A stretch of 64,000 nucleotides of DNA from Macrobrachium rosenbergii (Eukaryota; Arthropoda; Malacostraca; Decapoda; Palaemonidae): the NCBI RefSeq assembly GCF_040412425.1, contig NC_089755.1, forward strand, positions 50,239,298 to 50,303,297. The letters are read 5' to 3'. A program made the position numbers and the translations under genes. The notes beneath the pieces are model-generated. The model was not told where the DNA came from. It did not search any database and saw only the letters and a program-made list of their open reading frames with translations. Positions 51,224 to 64,000 of the stretch are shown piece by piece. Every line of letters starts with the position of its first letter. The first letter of the stretch is position 1.

Positions 51224-51933
51224 CTGTCAGGTTTTTGTCAAACTCGGACGCTTGACATCCGTCATCTATTTCTTCTCCTCTCAAATTACCCTTATTACAG
51301 CTAAAACTTTCTTTTTATTCGTTTCCAATAGCACGACCCTCCTTATTACTTCCTACACGTGGAAAGCTATTGACGTTACTTCGCCATAAACCTTCAATAA
51401 TACAAGATCTTCCGCTTGTTTTCCAAGCAATTTATTTATATTATTACCTAAGTTTGGTACGGAAGTTTACGTCGTTATCTTGATTATAGTCATAGAAAAG
51501 CCGGGTCGTGGAAGTTTGACAACGTACAGTACGCTTGTAAGAGATTTTTCAGCCTTGTTTATTAGCGTTATTTATATGAGTTATTTGGTATTTGCATGAC
51601 AGAGCATGTGACGTGGAGTGTCAGTCTCGAAGAGTTTTCGTAAATAATGGTCTAGAGTTTTAAGAAACGGAAACGTTTTTCGACTGAATTTCGGTTAGCT
51701 TCAAATGAACAAGACTGAAGCGATCGTGACCCTGTCTTGCATTTGTTAAATGTATGTTTCGACTGTGATGTTAAGAATATTTCCTGCATTTCATTATAAA
51801 TTTTTAGAGTCAATTCGGCTGATTTTACACAGACAGGACCAAACACTCAAGAACTTTATTCATATAGTATATATATGTGTGTGTGTGTGTGTAAAATATA
51901 CATATGTATATATGTAATGTTATATATGTGTAT

Positions 51934-51936
<3 letters not shown>

Positions 51937-52014
<78 letters not shown>
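51937..52014. repeat. (TA)n microsatellite, left of the 344-bp palindrome
   Basis: About 38 TA units that run directly into the palindrome. Confidence 0.95.
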
Positions 52015-52017
<3 letters not shown>

Positions 52018-52358
52018 CAGAAAGCTACAAACGTCCTTTAATATCAATTCACTCTACCTCGGAAGTAATATATTTTCATATATGTTACCGAAGGGAATTT
52101 TTTAGTGATAATAAGTCCACCGTCCCGTGGGGTCGAACCAGCGACGGACGAGGAATCAGGACTACAGTGACACACTAACCAGTCGGCCGACTGGTTGGTG
52201 TGTCACTGTAGTCCTGATTCCTCGTCCGTCGCTGGTTCGACCTACGGGACGGTGGACTTATTATCACCTAAAAATTCCCCTTCGGCAACATATGTAAAAA
52301 TATATTACTTCCGAGGTAGAGTGAATTGATATTAAAGGACGTTTGTAGCTTTCTGATT
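52015..52358. mobile_element. 344-bp near-perfect palindrome with tRNA-like boxes
   Basis: AATCAGAAAGCTACAAACG at the left pairs with CGTTTGTAGCTTTCTGATT at the right. The centre at 52186 is the uninterrupted palindrome ACCAGTCGGCCGACTGGT, so there is no loop. Only a few mismatches are seen. In each arm a segment reads like a pol III internal promoter: TGGTTGGTGTG resembles an A box and GCTGGTTCGACC a B box about 45 bases further on. This suggests origin from a tRNA-derived sequence duplicated head to head. The element is flanked by (TA)n on both sides. Confidence 0.85.
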
Positions 52359-52388
52359 GTATATGAATCACGGTGATGTGATAAATAG

Positions 52389-52390
<2 letters not shown>

Positions 52391-52482
<92 letters not shown>
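52391..52482. repeat. (TA)n microsatellite, right of the 344-bp palindrome
   Basis: About 46 TA units, 32 bp after the palindrome. Confidence 0.95.
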
Positions 52483-52486
<4 letters not shown>

Positions 52487-52519
52487 GTATGTATAATGTG
52501 TGTTATTGTGTGCGCATAT

Positions 52520-52715
52520 GCGTGTGATCTGATAATGTCGATACGATCACACTTATAAGTACACTTAGTTCTACAAGCCTTGAATGCGAATGGGACATAA
52601 TTGAAGCATCAGTTCCTTTCATAGTGGGATTTGAACCCATGCATGCGTTATGGCATGTCCAATAAGTATGAGGCAATCGAGGAGTTACGAGGTCACCGTA
52701 GTATTAAAAGTAAGG
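52520..52715 (-). repeat. possible tRNA-derived repeat fragment
   Basis: On the minus strand GGGTTCAAATCCCAC (about 52628-52642) looks like a B box / T-arm. The preceding 70 bases (GTGACCTCGTAACTCCTCG and on) could hold a degraded A box. No full tRNA cloverleaf can be drawn. Confidence 0.3.
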
Positions 52716-53204
52716 TAAAAAGCAACAGCACATTCTATTTATGTGTGTGTGTGCGTGTGAGAGTTTTTGTGCGTTAGGAAATTTTTTCGATAGCCATCTT
52801 CTCAGTGAGCTGGATACTAAACTATTTTTTACACATGAATCAAATTTTCCTAATTACAATAATCTAATCCTCAAACATATCACTTTTTCCGTCTGTTGCA
52901 ATTTCGATCACGGGAGAATCACTGACCAAAATTAAGTAGGGAAATAGGATCAAAATCAGCGTAAGCGAAAATATCCCAAAGCCGTTTCATCCGCTTCATT
53001 AATTGATCCTTAATCTCTGCTAATTGTTTTTCGAAGAGATGTTACCAGGTTCCGATAATTAATCAGTTTTTATTAAGAACCATCAATCACTGTCTAATTA
53101 AGGTTCTGTTTACTGTAATTTTCCCTAAGAGACTTTTCGTTTCTCACATCGAAGTTTATAGTCTTTCTCGGGACTTTTTCATTGTCTTAAGACTTGTTTA
53201 TGTA

Positions 53205-53341
53205 ACTATTTATCTATCTATCTATCTATCTATCTGTCTGTGTCTATCTATCTTTCTACCTATCTATCTATCTATCTGTCTGTCTATCTGTCTACTATCT
53301 ATCTATCTATCTATCTATCTATTTCTCTGTCTGTCTACCTG

Positions 53342-53395
<54 letters not shown>

Positions 53396-53396
53396 C
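53205..53396. repeat. (TATC)n microsatellite
   Basis: About 45 TATC units with TGTC and TTTC variants. The right end is the most regular. Confidence 0.95.
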
Positions 53397-53715
53397 TGGA
53401 AAGGGGAAGAAGGAAAATGGGAAAGGACCAGAATTCTAAAAAAAAAAATTTTCATCCCAATCCCCAGCAATTTTTCCATCAACGCCCCTCCCCTTACTCA
53501 CACCCCATCCCAACCCCTCCACCATCAAGGAACCCCCAAGCCCACCCACCCCCTCACCCCGACCCTCTCCCCAAACTTTGCCCTCAGCGCGTCCTCAACT
53601 CTGTTTTCTCCCCAGAACCGAGATTAAGCTGGATAATATCTGCTCCAAGATACAGACCAGCTCGAGGGTGATTTCAGAGCGGAGAAAACTGGTCTGAGAC
53701 ATGCAAACACCACGC

Positions 53716-53717
<2 letters not shown>

Positions 53718-53761
<44 letters not shown>
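53718..53761. repeat. (GA)n microsatellite
   Basis: About 22 GA units, then a G-rich tail. Confidence 0.95.
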
Positions 53762-53764
<3 letters not shown>

Positions 53765-54242
53765 GGGAGGGGGTGAGGTAGGGAGGGAGGGAGTGGGATT
53801 TTAAAGCTGTGTGTCCATCGACCGGACACCAGCTCACTGGACATCTTCCTGTGACTGACACTGCCTGTGCATGTGCATATGTCTTGTGAATGTGAAATGA
53901 GTTCAAACTGGGCACGAAAGAAGACGTGGGTCTATTTATATTAGTTCTCTATGAGGGTTCAGAAACTGCCACAAGCAATTATAAAGACATCACCAACAAC
54001 ATCAAATGTAAAGTTACGTGTCTAACAGAAAAAAGAACGAGAATAAAAATACTGCTTTCAGAAAAAAGCAAAAATATTACGAATTCAACAAGAACAGGAA
54101 ATTATTTCTCAACACAGTACAAAGAAATATTTTAATACTCCAGTGGATGAAAGACTGATTTCAAATAGCATTTACAGAACAAGAAAACAAAACACCGCGA
54201 TCGTTAAAAAAAAAAAAAAAAGGTCATAGGGTACCTGCTTCT

Positions 54243-54400
<158 letters not shown>

Positions 54401-54409
54401 TGTTTCTCC

Positions 54410-54720
54410 TTACAGGGGTGGCTCCAGAAAAAAAGAGCAATGGTCGCCGCCTCTTGCATACATTAGCTGCTGAATTGTTGATGAACCACGATTGCAGAAA
54501 ACAACCACAACATTCCATTTGCACATAAGAATCATCAAGAGCCCAATGAACACTCCTGCATCCACTCACGCTTCCTGGACAGTAATTCTCTTCCTTCGCA
54601 GTACCTCTTTCATTCCATTTATCCAACCTTTCCAGACCTTTTTCTCCTACCTTTCAACTTCCCATGATGCACTCATCAAGCTGTCCCCTTTCATTCTTTC
54701 CACATGACCAAACTTTCTAA
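54410..54720 (-). pseudogene. possible non-LTR retrotransposon 3' piece
   Basis: On the minus strand around 54570-54608 the frame reads [13 protein letters not shown], preceded by [14 protein letters not shown] sequence. This resembles the W-G---VL-RR-I---EA stretch near the end of some LINE polymerases. The frame is broken and overlaps a (TA)n tract at its far end. Weak match. Confidence 0.35.
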
Positions 54721-54925
54721 ACAGCTCTGACCCATGTTTTTTTCATACACATATAATAAAGGGAAGTCATTATCCATATAGTTTCTGATTATGACACTGA
54801 TAGGTTAAAGGTAATAAACTCACTTTTAGATATGCCATTGTCCAGGCCGGGGCCAACCTCTCCTACCTCTACTCCATATAGAAAAATGAAAAATTTAGGT
54901 GCCTTGGAACGGGCTTCAGAAAGGC

Positions 54926-54926
<1 letters not shown>

Positions 54927-54987
<61 letters not shown>

Positions 54988-54990
54988 TAA
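54927..54990. repeat. (AAT)n microsatellite
   Basis: About 20 AAT units. Confidence 0.95.
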
Positions 54991-55301
54991 TGAAAGTACC
55001 TCATGGATATCCAACTGTGGTAATTCTTTACAGGTACTTTCCTCGAACTTCCCCTAGGCTAAAATTAAACATAAATAAAAAATGTAACATCATCACAGTT
55101 ACGACCACGTAACAACCTCAAGAAAACAAGGACATAAAGTTAAATAACGCGAGAGACAACATCTGATAAGTAAAAAAAAAAAAAAAAAAGGAAAAACTTT
55201 ACACTTCTACTTGAAATCGACACCCGAATGATCGTGGGAGAGCCTTTTAATTAAATTGTTCCCTGAGAGATTTTATTTTCTGGCTTTGTCTCTCGTTTTT
55301 T

Positions 55302-55302
55302 A

Positions 55303-55372
<70 letters not shown>
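55302..55372. repeat. (CT)n microsatellite
   Basis: About 35 CT units. Confidence 0.95.
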
Positions 55373-55375
<3 letters not shown>

Positions 55376-56532
55376 TTTCATCCCACGTTGAATTTTAGAT
55401 ATGAATTTGTCTTCCCTGAATATATGGTATCTGGCTTCTTTCCGGAGCTCCGGACAGCACGAATAAATCACCATCCTGCCAATTTTCCACGGCTTACCTT
55501 CAACTAATCGATGTTATCCAAGAAACTGGCAACCATAGCACTTAATAAGGATGAAGGAGCCCTAAATAAAAACTGCTGAGATTTTTTTTAATACTGAAGG
55601 GTATAAAAGCCAAAATGTCCTGAATTTGGCTGTCTATAAAAACAGGGAAACTCTGTCTACCCAGACATTTTAGTCTCCCGGTAAATTGGACTGGGTTCCA
55701 CTTTAAGTGAAATGTTTCTTGTTACTGACGTTACTGTTGTTTTAGGATAAGGTAGCTTTATGCCAGCACGGGCTCTCGATCCCGGGTGTTACTAAGTTTG
55801 TGATCATCATTTGCTGGGGAGTGCAAGACCAGTTTTTTGTTTTTCTTTACAGAAAATTCTGCTACTCATTTGCATTTTTATTTTTAGAAACCCAAATCAG
55901 CCTTATAGAATGCAAAAAAGAATACTCTGAATTTACCTAAAATACAATAATTATGCGAGATACGTGACCAAAAGCAATCTCTAAGAGGGGAGTGTAGAGA
56001 AAGACTTCTACAGTCGTTCTGGGGCCATATTTAGGTAAAACGTGCATAGATTTTTTATATCTCTCATTTTTCTCACTTATCTGATATCATCGCAGGTACG
56101 TGGCGTATGCGCACATTTATTACTTGTGAATTTAACTTCTCTTTTAGTTGAAAGTGGCTGAAATTCCCTTTTAATACCTGTAAGTCGTTGTTTCGTTATT
56201 TAAAAAAAAAATCCATACGTTTGATTTTATAACTGAAACTTACCATACACAGTCGAAATCAATGTTATTGACATCGATAAGGCTTCCTCAATATCCAGCA
56301 CGTCAGTCATATACCTCCACCCACCAAACTAAGCTGTCAATATTATAGACGACCTCCGAATATTGGTCTATGAATTTAGTGCCTGGAACCTGACTTAATG
56401 TACTTTAGAAAGTCTTTTGTTTTCCTTGTTTCATAATACATTTAGTTGAGATGTGGTTCAGTCCCGTACACTCAGGTGTATGTTCACTTTTATTACCTAA
56501 GTCTGTCATTATATTCCCAGCCTCGTTATTAT

Positions 56533-56780
56533 ATGCTGCCCTAAAATGGAAAACTGCAGTATCAGCATTAAAATTTTCGAAATTGAGAAATGCCACCTAT
56601 TGGGCTCGTGAAACACTAATACGCAAGTTACTGCAGTTTCAGAATGATTCTTCGATGCTTTCCACGAGTATTTAGGGGGTCCCATTTGCAGCATCTGCAA
56701 AATCAGTAGTAAGGCAAGGGAAAACATACCATTTTTCTCAGTTTTGTATTTTTGCAGATACTGCAGTCTTAGGGCAGTAT
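56533..56780. mobile_element. MITE-like element with terminal inverted repeats, copy 2
   Basis: Second copy, almost the same length as the one at 36263 and close in sequence throughout. Ends are ATGCTGCCCTAAAATGG and CTTAGGGCAGTAT, which shows that the inverted repeat includes CTGCCCTAA. It has small indels and lost part of the right terminal repeat. This copy is not next to a (TA)n tract. Confidence 0.75.
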
Positions 56781-56805
56781 GGAGGTCTGGCGATCTCATC
56801 CCAAA

Positions 56806-56903
56806 AATCAGTACATAGAACTTTTATTAACAATAGTTCTATTGAGGATTGTTAATAAAAGTTCTATGGAGGATTGTTAATAAAAGTTCTATGGAGGAAT
56901 CTG
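56806..56903. repeat. short tandem and inverted copies
   Basis: GAGGATTGTTAATAAAAGTT is repeated in tandem. Its left neighbour AGAACTTTTATTAACAATAG is the inverted form, so this is a small hairpin plus duplication. Confidence 0.75.
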
Positions 56904-57229
56904 GTGAGACTGACAGTGGGTCACAATGACACCCGAAAATCCAATTGAGATTGAAATATTGATTACCTGGCAACTCCGAACCTCATTCATAACAGATGAG
57001 AGTGATTATTCGCTTAATTAGAAAAACAGCGAACAATGACAGCGTAATAACGAAATATTTATTCAGCACGAAAACTCTTATTAGAACGCCAATAATCGTC
57101 CTTATTCCCTATATATATTATCCTGTATGTGAAGCCGGATTAGAGAGCAGAATTAATCAATTTTTTCTCATTACGTGTTCGGGACTGTCAGCGTACTTTG
57201 TTCCGCCCTGAATTTGAGTTTTCAATCAT

Positions 57230-57233
<4 letters not shown>

Positions 57234-57267
<34 letters not shown>
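57234..57267. repeat. (TA)n microsatellite
   Basis: Short: about 16 TA units, then CATACATTTATATATA. Confidence 0.9.
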
Positions 57268-57271
<4 letters not shown>

Positions 57272-57789
57272 CATACATTTATATATACATGTATGTATTG
57301 TACGTATGTATAAAATGGCCCTAATCCGCTGTATGAGATCCAGGAGCCAGACCTCAAACCAAACAGGTACAATGCGAATCTATTCCTCTTTGTAATTTCT
57401 AAAGCAAATAGTAATAGGTACAGAGTACTTACTTACATTTGCATTGTGCCTGTTGCAAGGGATCAACCGGAAATGCGACTTGATCAATGTTGATTTTGAA
57501 TGATTGGTTTAGCAAGCAAAAGTCCAGTCTCATAACGTTCTACCTAAAGTGAAACGACGCAAACGTAATTACTCTCCGCGTAATTTTTGTAATTTGGGTT
57601 CATAACGAACAACATTCATGGAGATACAATTGTTCTGGCATTGTTGGTAATTTGTTATATGCGGAAAAACTGTCTTATTGTAGCTAATTACGGAGCACTC
57701 TAACTGAACGGAGCAAATTTATCAGATAAATCAAGATTAGGTAACATTTATGCAAATTTAATCATTGTAGCACTATTTTCGCGTAGGGG

Positions 57790-57801
57790 TATATATGTAT
57801 A

Positions 57802-57882
<81 letters not shown>
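57790..57882. repeat. (TA)n microsatellite
   Basis: Imperfect start, then about 38 TA units. Confidence 0.95.
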
Positions 57883-57888
<6 letters not shown>

Positions 57889-60675
57889 ATTAACGTGTTT
57901 GCCCGAGTCTGTATTCGGCTACGCAGCAAATGTCTACGTGGGCTGCGTGGTCCCGTGCAAACAACGACAACCAATGTTGGCAGAAATCTTCACAGCTCTC
58001 CCTAACCCAATGAAAAACGACGCAATTCACCAAGTCGTTCCAATAAAATATATCTTTGGTCATATCGTTCCAATACAGTATATATCTTTGGTCATACGTT
58101 TTTTGGGTGGCCATGTTGATTGTCTTTGTACAACACAAAAAAGGAGGACTCAACCCAGAGCTGCAATGGAGGCTGGATCGTCTAAATCGATCGAAAAATT
58201 TATTGGGTAGTTTTCACAAATGTTTCATCAGTTTCCACGCTCATTCAGAAGCACGGATATATATACCAAGCCAATCACTGACTTCGTGCACATTCAGTAT
58301 TTTCTGTGCTTTAACGGGTTGGTGATGCAATCGTCAGACCAGCTCTCACATTCAGCTTGCTTCCAAAGAACGTCCGCTCTAAATGTTAATGACCTGTTCT
58401 TTCCTTCGTAATTTTTGTATAAATATGAAGAACATACGAAGTCTTTGAAGGTTTTGTAGTTTTCACACGCTCTGCTTTCATAATAGATATATAAGCAGAG
58501 ATGGCATCCTTTCTGGAAACGTTGTATCCCTGCAACCACCATCCCGAAGTGGTCATCCCCCTAAGATTTCTATGCCGTTGACATTACGAAAACGACTAAT
58601 TACCAAACGAAGACCCGAAACTCGAGTTGTTTTAACTATCAGTCGTTTATCTCATTCTTTTCTTTCACGCTAAAGGCGCTTAACAGCTCTCGCTTCACGC
58701 CACAATTTTCGTGGCCAGTCCAAAACGTTTGTAAAGAGACAACTATCTTCGGTCTCAAAAGACTGGATACCGGAGATCCACAGGACGACTGGACTGCAAA
58801 ACAGTGACGCAAGAGTCTGGCACGAAACTGAGTTAGCGAGGGATGTCCAAACATTTACCGATCATAACAATTATCAGTCTAAACATAGGAGCGTGTCGCG
58901 CATTCGAAGCAAATTTGGGAATTGTTGAAATGTTTCTCCGTATTATAAATGTTAATTCTGCTCTGTTTTCTTAGTAAGAGTTAAATGGTCATCCCATCTA
59001 CTGCAGCGTCGTTTTTATTCAGCCTCACGAACCCCTTAGTGAAAAGCTTTCAGCCATTCCCCTCGGCAAACGAGAAAGGATGAACGAGCACCAGAGATAA
59101 TACGCAAGCAAAATTTTCGTTATTGCGAGTGGTCTTACCAGAAGGAGTTGCAGTAAAGCAAACAGGGCGAATAATTCTGCACTTAACGCGAAATAACATT
59201 GACGCAATTCATGTTTGTCGATGCTTTGCTTATTTCATGGGTAAACAATGATGTCTGTGACAGTGCTCTGTCATTGAGCTTTATCAGTTGAACTGAGTTA
59301 CATTTTCATTTCCAAATTACATATTACAATATAGCTTTTAATCAAATCACCAGATGATCAAGTTTGAATCAGAAATGGCGCTAAATGAACCATAAAGAGA
59401 ATTTTTCTTTCAATGTTTTCGTTGCTTTTGTTATAGTAAGCTGTCCTTGTGCCAGCACGTGATTAAGCACTAATGAGTAGACCGTAATGATCTCCTTATA
59501 TCATCATTTAGTGATCTGGGGAGAAGCGAGCGATGGGATGCCAAGCTTGGCGTAATAAGTAGGACAAAACATTGAACCTGGTCTCTTTCTACAAAGTACA
59601 TCACAGGAAATAAAACTGATTAAGTGGACTTCCATTCCCACTCAGAAATCGAGTCAAGAACTGTGGCACGGGAGCAGGAGAAACCTGAACACAAAAGACC
59701 CTACTAGAACCTGTCGAGTAGGGTACGTCAGTTATTAGCACAACCGTACCTGGAGTGCGCATGTACTTTGAAAACAAACGCCCCCCTTGGCCGAGATTCG
59801 TATTTCCTAAGCCCTGGCTTAGGATAGTTCTTTCTAGACCGCGGTCCAGCCAACAACTCGTTTTATTTTTCGTCTCCCTTCCCTGCCATTCGCTCATTTC
59901 CCCTCGACAAAAATTCTTTCCTTTTTTTACACGGCTTCATAATCCCAAAATCAATACCTTAAAACTGACTCCCTTCGAGCAACGCAGTATAGAGTGCTGG
60001 CACAAAGACATTACAGGATGCCGGCTGATTCAAAAACGCCAAGTGGGGTGAGTTTTGTTCGGCTTTTAATGTCAACAAAAATCATAATTGAAACGAAATA
60101 GACGACGGAAGATGTTTATGAATAAAAGACAGTCGGATTTTTTACCATTATTATGGTAGTTCCTTTTTCTAAAAAAGGAAGAACAGTGTTGTTACACACC
60201 CGCTGATGGACTCTTGTTTATGTTTCTATAAAATATATACGTAAATACATAAAAAAGAATGTTAACAATGTACCTTTGCAATAATTACCAACGATAAAAT
60301 ACCCTCGTGTAACGCATAATAATTCCCTCAGTAACCGGAAATTAATATGAAATGCTGGAAACTAATATTCAGAAAAGAAATATTCATGAGCATGAACGTT
60401 CAATAAAAAGCCCTTGTTAACATGACATCATGACTGACTGGGTGATTAATCTAACTGACATCAGTCAATCCCAATACAATATCAAAGAGTGAAAAGAGCG
60501 CCGAGCAATATGAAATTTTTCCGTCGAAATGAAAGTTTAACATAAAATGTTTCCGTTTTTTCCGAGAGGACTTCGGAAAGAATCAAATAAAAGTCCTATA
60601 ACGGTGAAGGTTTTTTTTGACAATTTCCTCAAGATTCTTTCGTTCGTTGTCGAGAGAGATTATTGAAAAGGGACG
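57883..60675. other. microsatellite-poor segment, no gene recognised
   Basis: About 2.8 kb of ordinary complexity with several frames of 60-100 codons on both strands (for example 57899-58210 + and 59755-60051 +). None has a recognisable motif or clear splice context. The only internal repeat seen is the 30-bp pair at 58034. Confidence 0.4.
58034..58096. repeat. tandem pair of about 30 bp
   Basis: TCGTTCCAATAAAATATATC and TCGTTCCAATACAGTATATA, each followed by CTTTGGTCAT. Confidence 0.8.
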
Positions 60676-61450
60676 GACAGACAGACAGACATACGCAAAA
60701 ACGCACAGACAAACAGACATACGTAAACATACAGACAAACAGACGTACACAAACCCACAGACAAACATACACAAACGCACAGACATACGCAAACGCACAG
60801 ACAAACAGACATACGTAAACATACAGACATACACAAACCCACAGACAAACAGACATGCGCAAACGCACAGACAAACAGACACACGTAAACCCACAGACAT
60901 ACACAAACGCACAGACAACAGATATGCGTAAACATACAGACATACACAAACCCACGGACAAACAGACATACACAAACTCACAGACAAACAGACATACGTA
61001 AACGTACACACAAACAGACATACACAAACCCACAGACATACACAAATGCACAGACAAACAGACATACGTAAACGTACAGACAAACAGACATACACAATCC
61101 AACAGACATACACAAACGCACAGACAAACAGACATACGTAAACGTACACACAAACAGACATACACAAACCCACAGACATACACAAATGCACAGACAAACA
61201 GACATACGTAAACGTACACACAAACAGACATACACAACCCAACAGACATACACAAACGCACAGACAAACAGACATACGTAAACGTACACACAAACAGACG
61301 TACACAAACCCACAGACATACACAAACGCACAGACAAACAGACATACGTTAACGTACACACAAACAGACATACACAACCCAACAGACATACACAAACGCA
61401 CAGACAAACAGACATACGTGAACGTACAGACATACACAAACCCACAGACG
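60676..61450. repeat. ACAAACAGACATAC-type minisatellite
   Basis: Units of about 70 bp made of ACAAACAGACATACGTAAAC, GTACACACAAACAGACATAC, ACAAACCCACAGACATACAC and a short end AAATGCACAG. Units with CCCACAGAC alternate with units with CCAACAGAC toward the right, giving a dimer of about 140 bp. The minus-strand frame of 293 codons (60583-61464) is wholly repeat-encoded and rich in Cys, Val and Leu. Confidence 0.95.
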
Positions 61451-61528
61451 GACTCAGGTAGCAATATTACATCCTTCCATCTTCATCGATGAAGTCAACA
61501 AGTGTAAGAATAAGAGAGACCGTACGAA

Positions 61529-61597
61529 GAAGAAGAAGAAGAAGAAGAAGAAGAAGAAGAAGAAGAAGAAGAAGAAGAAGAAGAAGAAGAAGAAGAA
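61529..61597. repeat. (GAA)n microsatellite
   Basis: About 23 GAA units; purine counterpart of the (CTT)n at 6420. Confidence 0.95.
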
Positions 61598-62128
61598 TCA
61601 AGAAACAAAAGGAAGAGTCGAGAGCAGAAAATAAGTAAAAATCTAGCGCTGGAAGGCGTCAAAAATTCAGATCACCGATTCGAGGAATTTCTGGATAAGG
61701 TGGAGTCGGGACGAGCTGGAATTTTTCTTACACAGATTTTTATACTGTTTCCGGATGAAGATGAAATGACACCGAGGAGAAAAGAGAAAGAATGGTTTGT
61801 GGCCTTTCCTTGTCGAACGCTCAGATTTTCCACTGGGAGGTTTAAGGCGCGTCAGTCACAAAAGGAGATATTATTCTAAACCATGTCTTAATATTTTTTT
61901 GTCTGCATTTAAAATTGACAAAGACGTTTTGAGAAATTTGTACATGTGAAAAAAAGAGAAGCTTGTCCATAGTTTTAAACTGGTTTAAGGCGGTTTAACA
62001 CAAACGTCCAATTTATAGAACTGATCTGAAAATAATCAACCCTTTTGAACGAAGTAGATAATCCCTTGTCCTTTTCAACTTTGGTTGCGACAACCATACT
62101 ACCATACAACTCACTCACAGCTCCCACA

Positions 62129-62130
<2 letters not shown>

Positions 62131-62213
<83 letters not shown>

Positions 62214-62216
62214 GTA

Positions 62217-62248
<32 letters not shown>

Positions 62249-62292
62249 CTGTATATACATACATATACTTATATATATACATATATATATAA
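62131..62292. repeat. (TA)n tract
   Basis: Perfect to 62212, then broken by ACGT, ACTG and CATA words. Confidence 0.95.
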
Positions 62293-62309
62293 ATATTTTT
62301 ACCATATGC

Positions 62310-62530
62310 CTATTTCCCCGGAGGGGGGGCGGTTGCGGGTACCAGAAGGGTATATAGTTATACCCATCTGGTTTATCAGCACCTCTTTAAGAGCAGACCG
62401 GATGCTGGCAACCATTTATAACTGGGTGGAGCTTTATTCTGGGATCGAACTCGATCACGACCATTGTAAGCCGGGTAGCATTTATGCGTCATATATTTCC
62501 CGATCTATGTAACCTTTTCACGGGTTACCA
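62310..62530. repeat. unassigned moderately GC-rich segment, possibly repeat-derived
   Basis: This segment lies between two long (TA)n regions and is of higher complexity. The minus strand has GAGTTCGATCCCAGA (about 62439-62453), a B-box-like string. The + strand frame through it starts inside the (TA)n tract and shows no family motif. Confidence 0.25.
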
Positions 62531-62603
62531 GAGAAAGGAGCCCTTTTCACCTACACACAAAGACAAAGGTTATTCACAACTTTAGGTCAAGTTAGCAAGA
62601 TAG

Positions 62604-63290
<687 letters not shown>

Positions 63291-63596
63291 CTATAGAACT
63301 GGAATATGAAATTTAGGCCAAAGGCCAAGATCCGGAACCTATGACGTCGTTCAGCGCTGAACAGAAACTAAGAGTAAAGGTCTGAAAGGTGTAACAGGAG
63401 GAAAACCTCCCACTTGCACTATGAAACAATTACTAGGAGATGGTGGAAAGTAAGATGGAAGACAGATAATATGGACGGAGGTACAATAAAAGAAATGAAA
63501 GGGGTTATAGTTAGGGGCAAAAGGAACGCTGCAAAGAACCTGGAGTACTGCTAACAGTACACCGCGTTAGGTACACTGACGACACTAACCCCCTAC
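63291..63596 (+). repeat. SINE-like dispersed repeat, copy 3
   Basis: Forward copy, diverged: its terminal palindrome reads GTACACCGCGTTAGGTACAC, so the arms no longer pair fully. The block TAAGATGGAAGACAGATAAT and the GGTGTAACAGGAGGAAAACC core identify the family. Confidence 0.8.
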
Positions 63597-63962
63597 GGGA
63601 TGGGGTATTATGGAGAGGTGTATAATATTGTCAAACTACAGGCCATAAGTGCAGTGGTCTGGAGCAAGGAAATTTTCCATGACAGATAAATGGAATAAAC
63701 ATTTACATTTCCTTTTAATGTCGCCAACGTTAGCAATGAGTGGTAAGTCTATCTTCAGTTAGGATTGTTATTAACATTAGTATGCGTGTTAGAATCTTTT
63801 ACTACCTTAATATTAAGAGCAGGAAATCTCCTATTATAAAATCCTAGGCGAAACAGAAAGACTGGACTGAAATTTTTCGAATTTTCTCTCCCAAAGAAGA
63901 GAATTTTCTTGTCTCTAAGATTGTGCGTCAAAAAACCAAGATAAACTGTTCCTCTACCCCCT

Positions 63963-64000
63963 TTTTAGTTTTCTGTAAAAAAACCATTGTGACGGCTTTG
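63963..64000 (+). repeat. hairpin-rich dispersed repeat, copy 5 cut by window end
   Basis: The last 38 bases (TTTTAGTTTTCTGTAAAA and on to GACGGCTTTG) match the first 38 bases of the other copies. The rest lies outside the window. Confidence 0.75.

Noticed and set aside
57890..58330. Overlapping frames of 80-100 codons on both strands
   Set aside because: No recognisable domain or splice context, and a 30-bp tandem duplication inside.
60583..61464. 293-codon open frame on the minus strand, rich in Cys, Val, Leu and Ser
   Set aside because: It is a translation of the ACAAACAGACATAC minisatellite; all frames of that array stay open because the unit lacks stops. No non-repetitive domain.

Overview
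The window looks like nuclear DNA of an animal, most likely a decapod crustacean (shrimp, prawn or crab). This is an inference from three things: a split arrestin gene with canonical GT...AG introns, an extreme density of long (TA)n, (CT)n and (ATT)n microsatellites, and dispersed repeat families of a kind I associate with decapods. Species cannot be named from the sequence alone.

The only protein-coding gene I can support is on the + strand: the 3' end of a beta/visual-class arrestin gene. An internal exon (6277-6393) encodes the last beta-strand region of the arrestin C-domain. A terminal exon (43660-43893) encodes a Ser/Arg-rich tail and the stop codon. Both join in phase 0 across an intron of about 37.3 kb. 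Positions 1-6276 are the end of the preceding intron. Everything after 43893 is 3'UTR and/or intergenic DNA whose boundary I cannot fix.

The rest is repeats. (a) About 30 (TA)n tracts, about 19 (CT/GA)n tracts, and several ATT/AAT, CTT, GT and TATC tracts. (b) Tandem minisatellites at about 2868-6260, 13077-14837, 32997-33376, 35160-35712 and 60676-61450, plus decayed arrays at about 7255-7700 and 43010-43640. (c) A structured dispersed repeat of about 400 bp built from successive hairpins (four full copies and one cut by the window end). (d) A SINE-like repeat of about 300 bp (three copies). (e) A TIR-bearing MITE-like element of about 248 bp (two copies). (f) Long foldback palindromes at 9479-10451, 20433-20622, 31031-31184 and 52015-52358. 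(g) Decayed non-LTR retrotransposon pieces at about 19190-19680, 26470-26620, 40967-41310 and 54410-54720.

I see no convincing new multi-gene system. The most unusual arrangement is the small arrestin exon: it sits between a 3.3-kb minisatellite whose units resemble 3' splice sites and an 0.84-kb polypyrimidine block. The next most unusual features are the foldback elements sitting in or beside (TA)n tracts, including a nearly perfect 344-bp palindrome that carries tRNA-promoter-like boxes.
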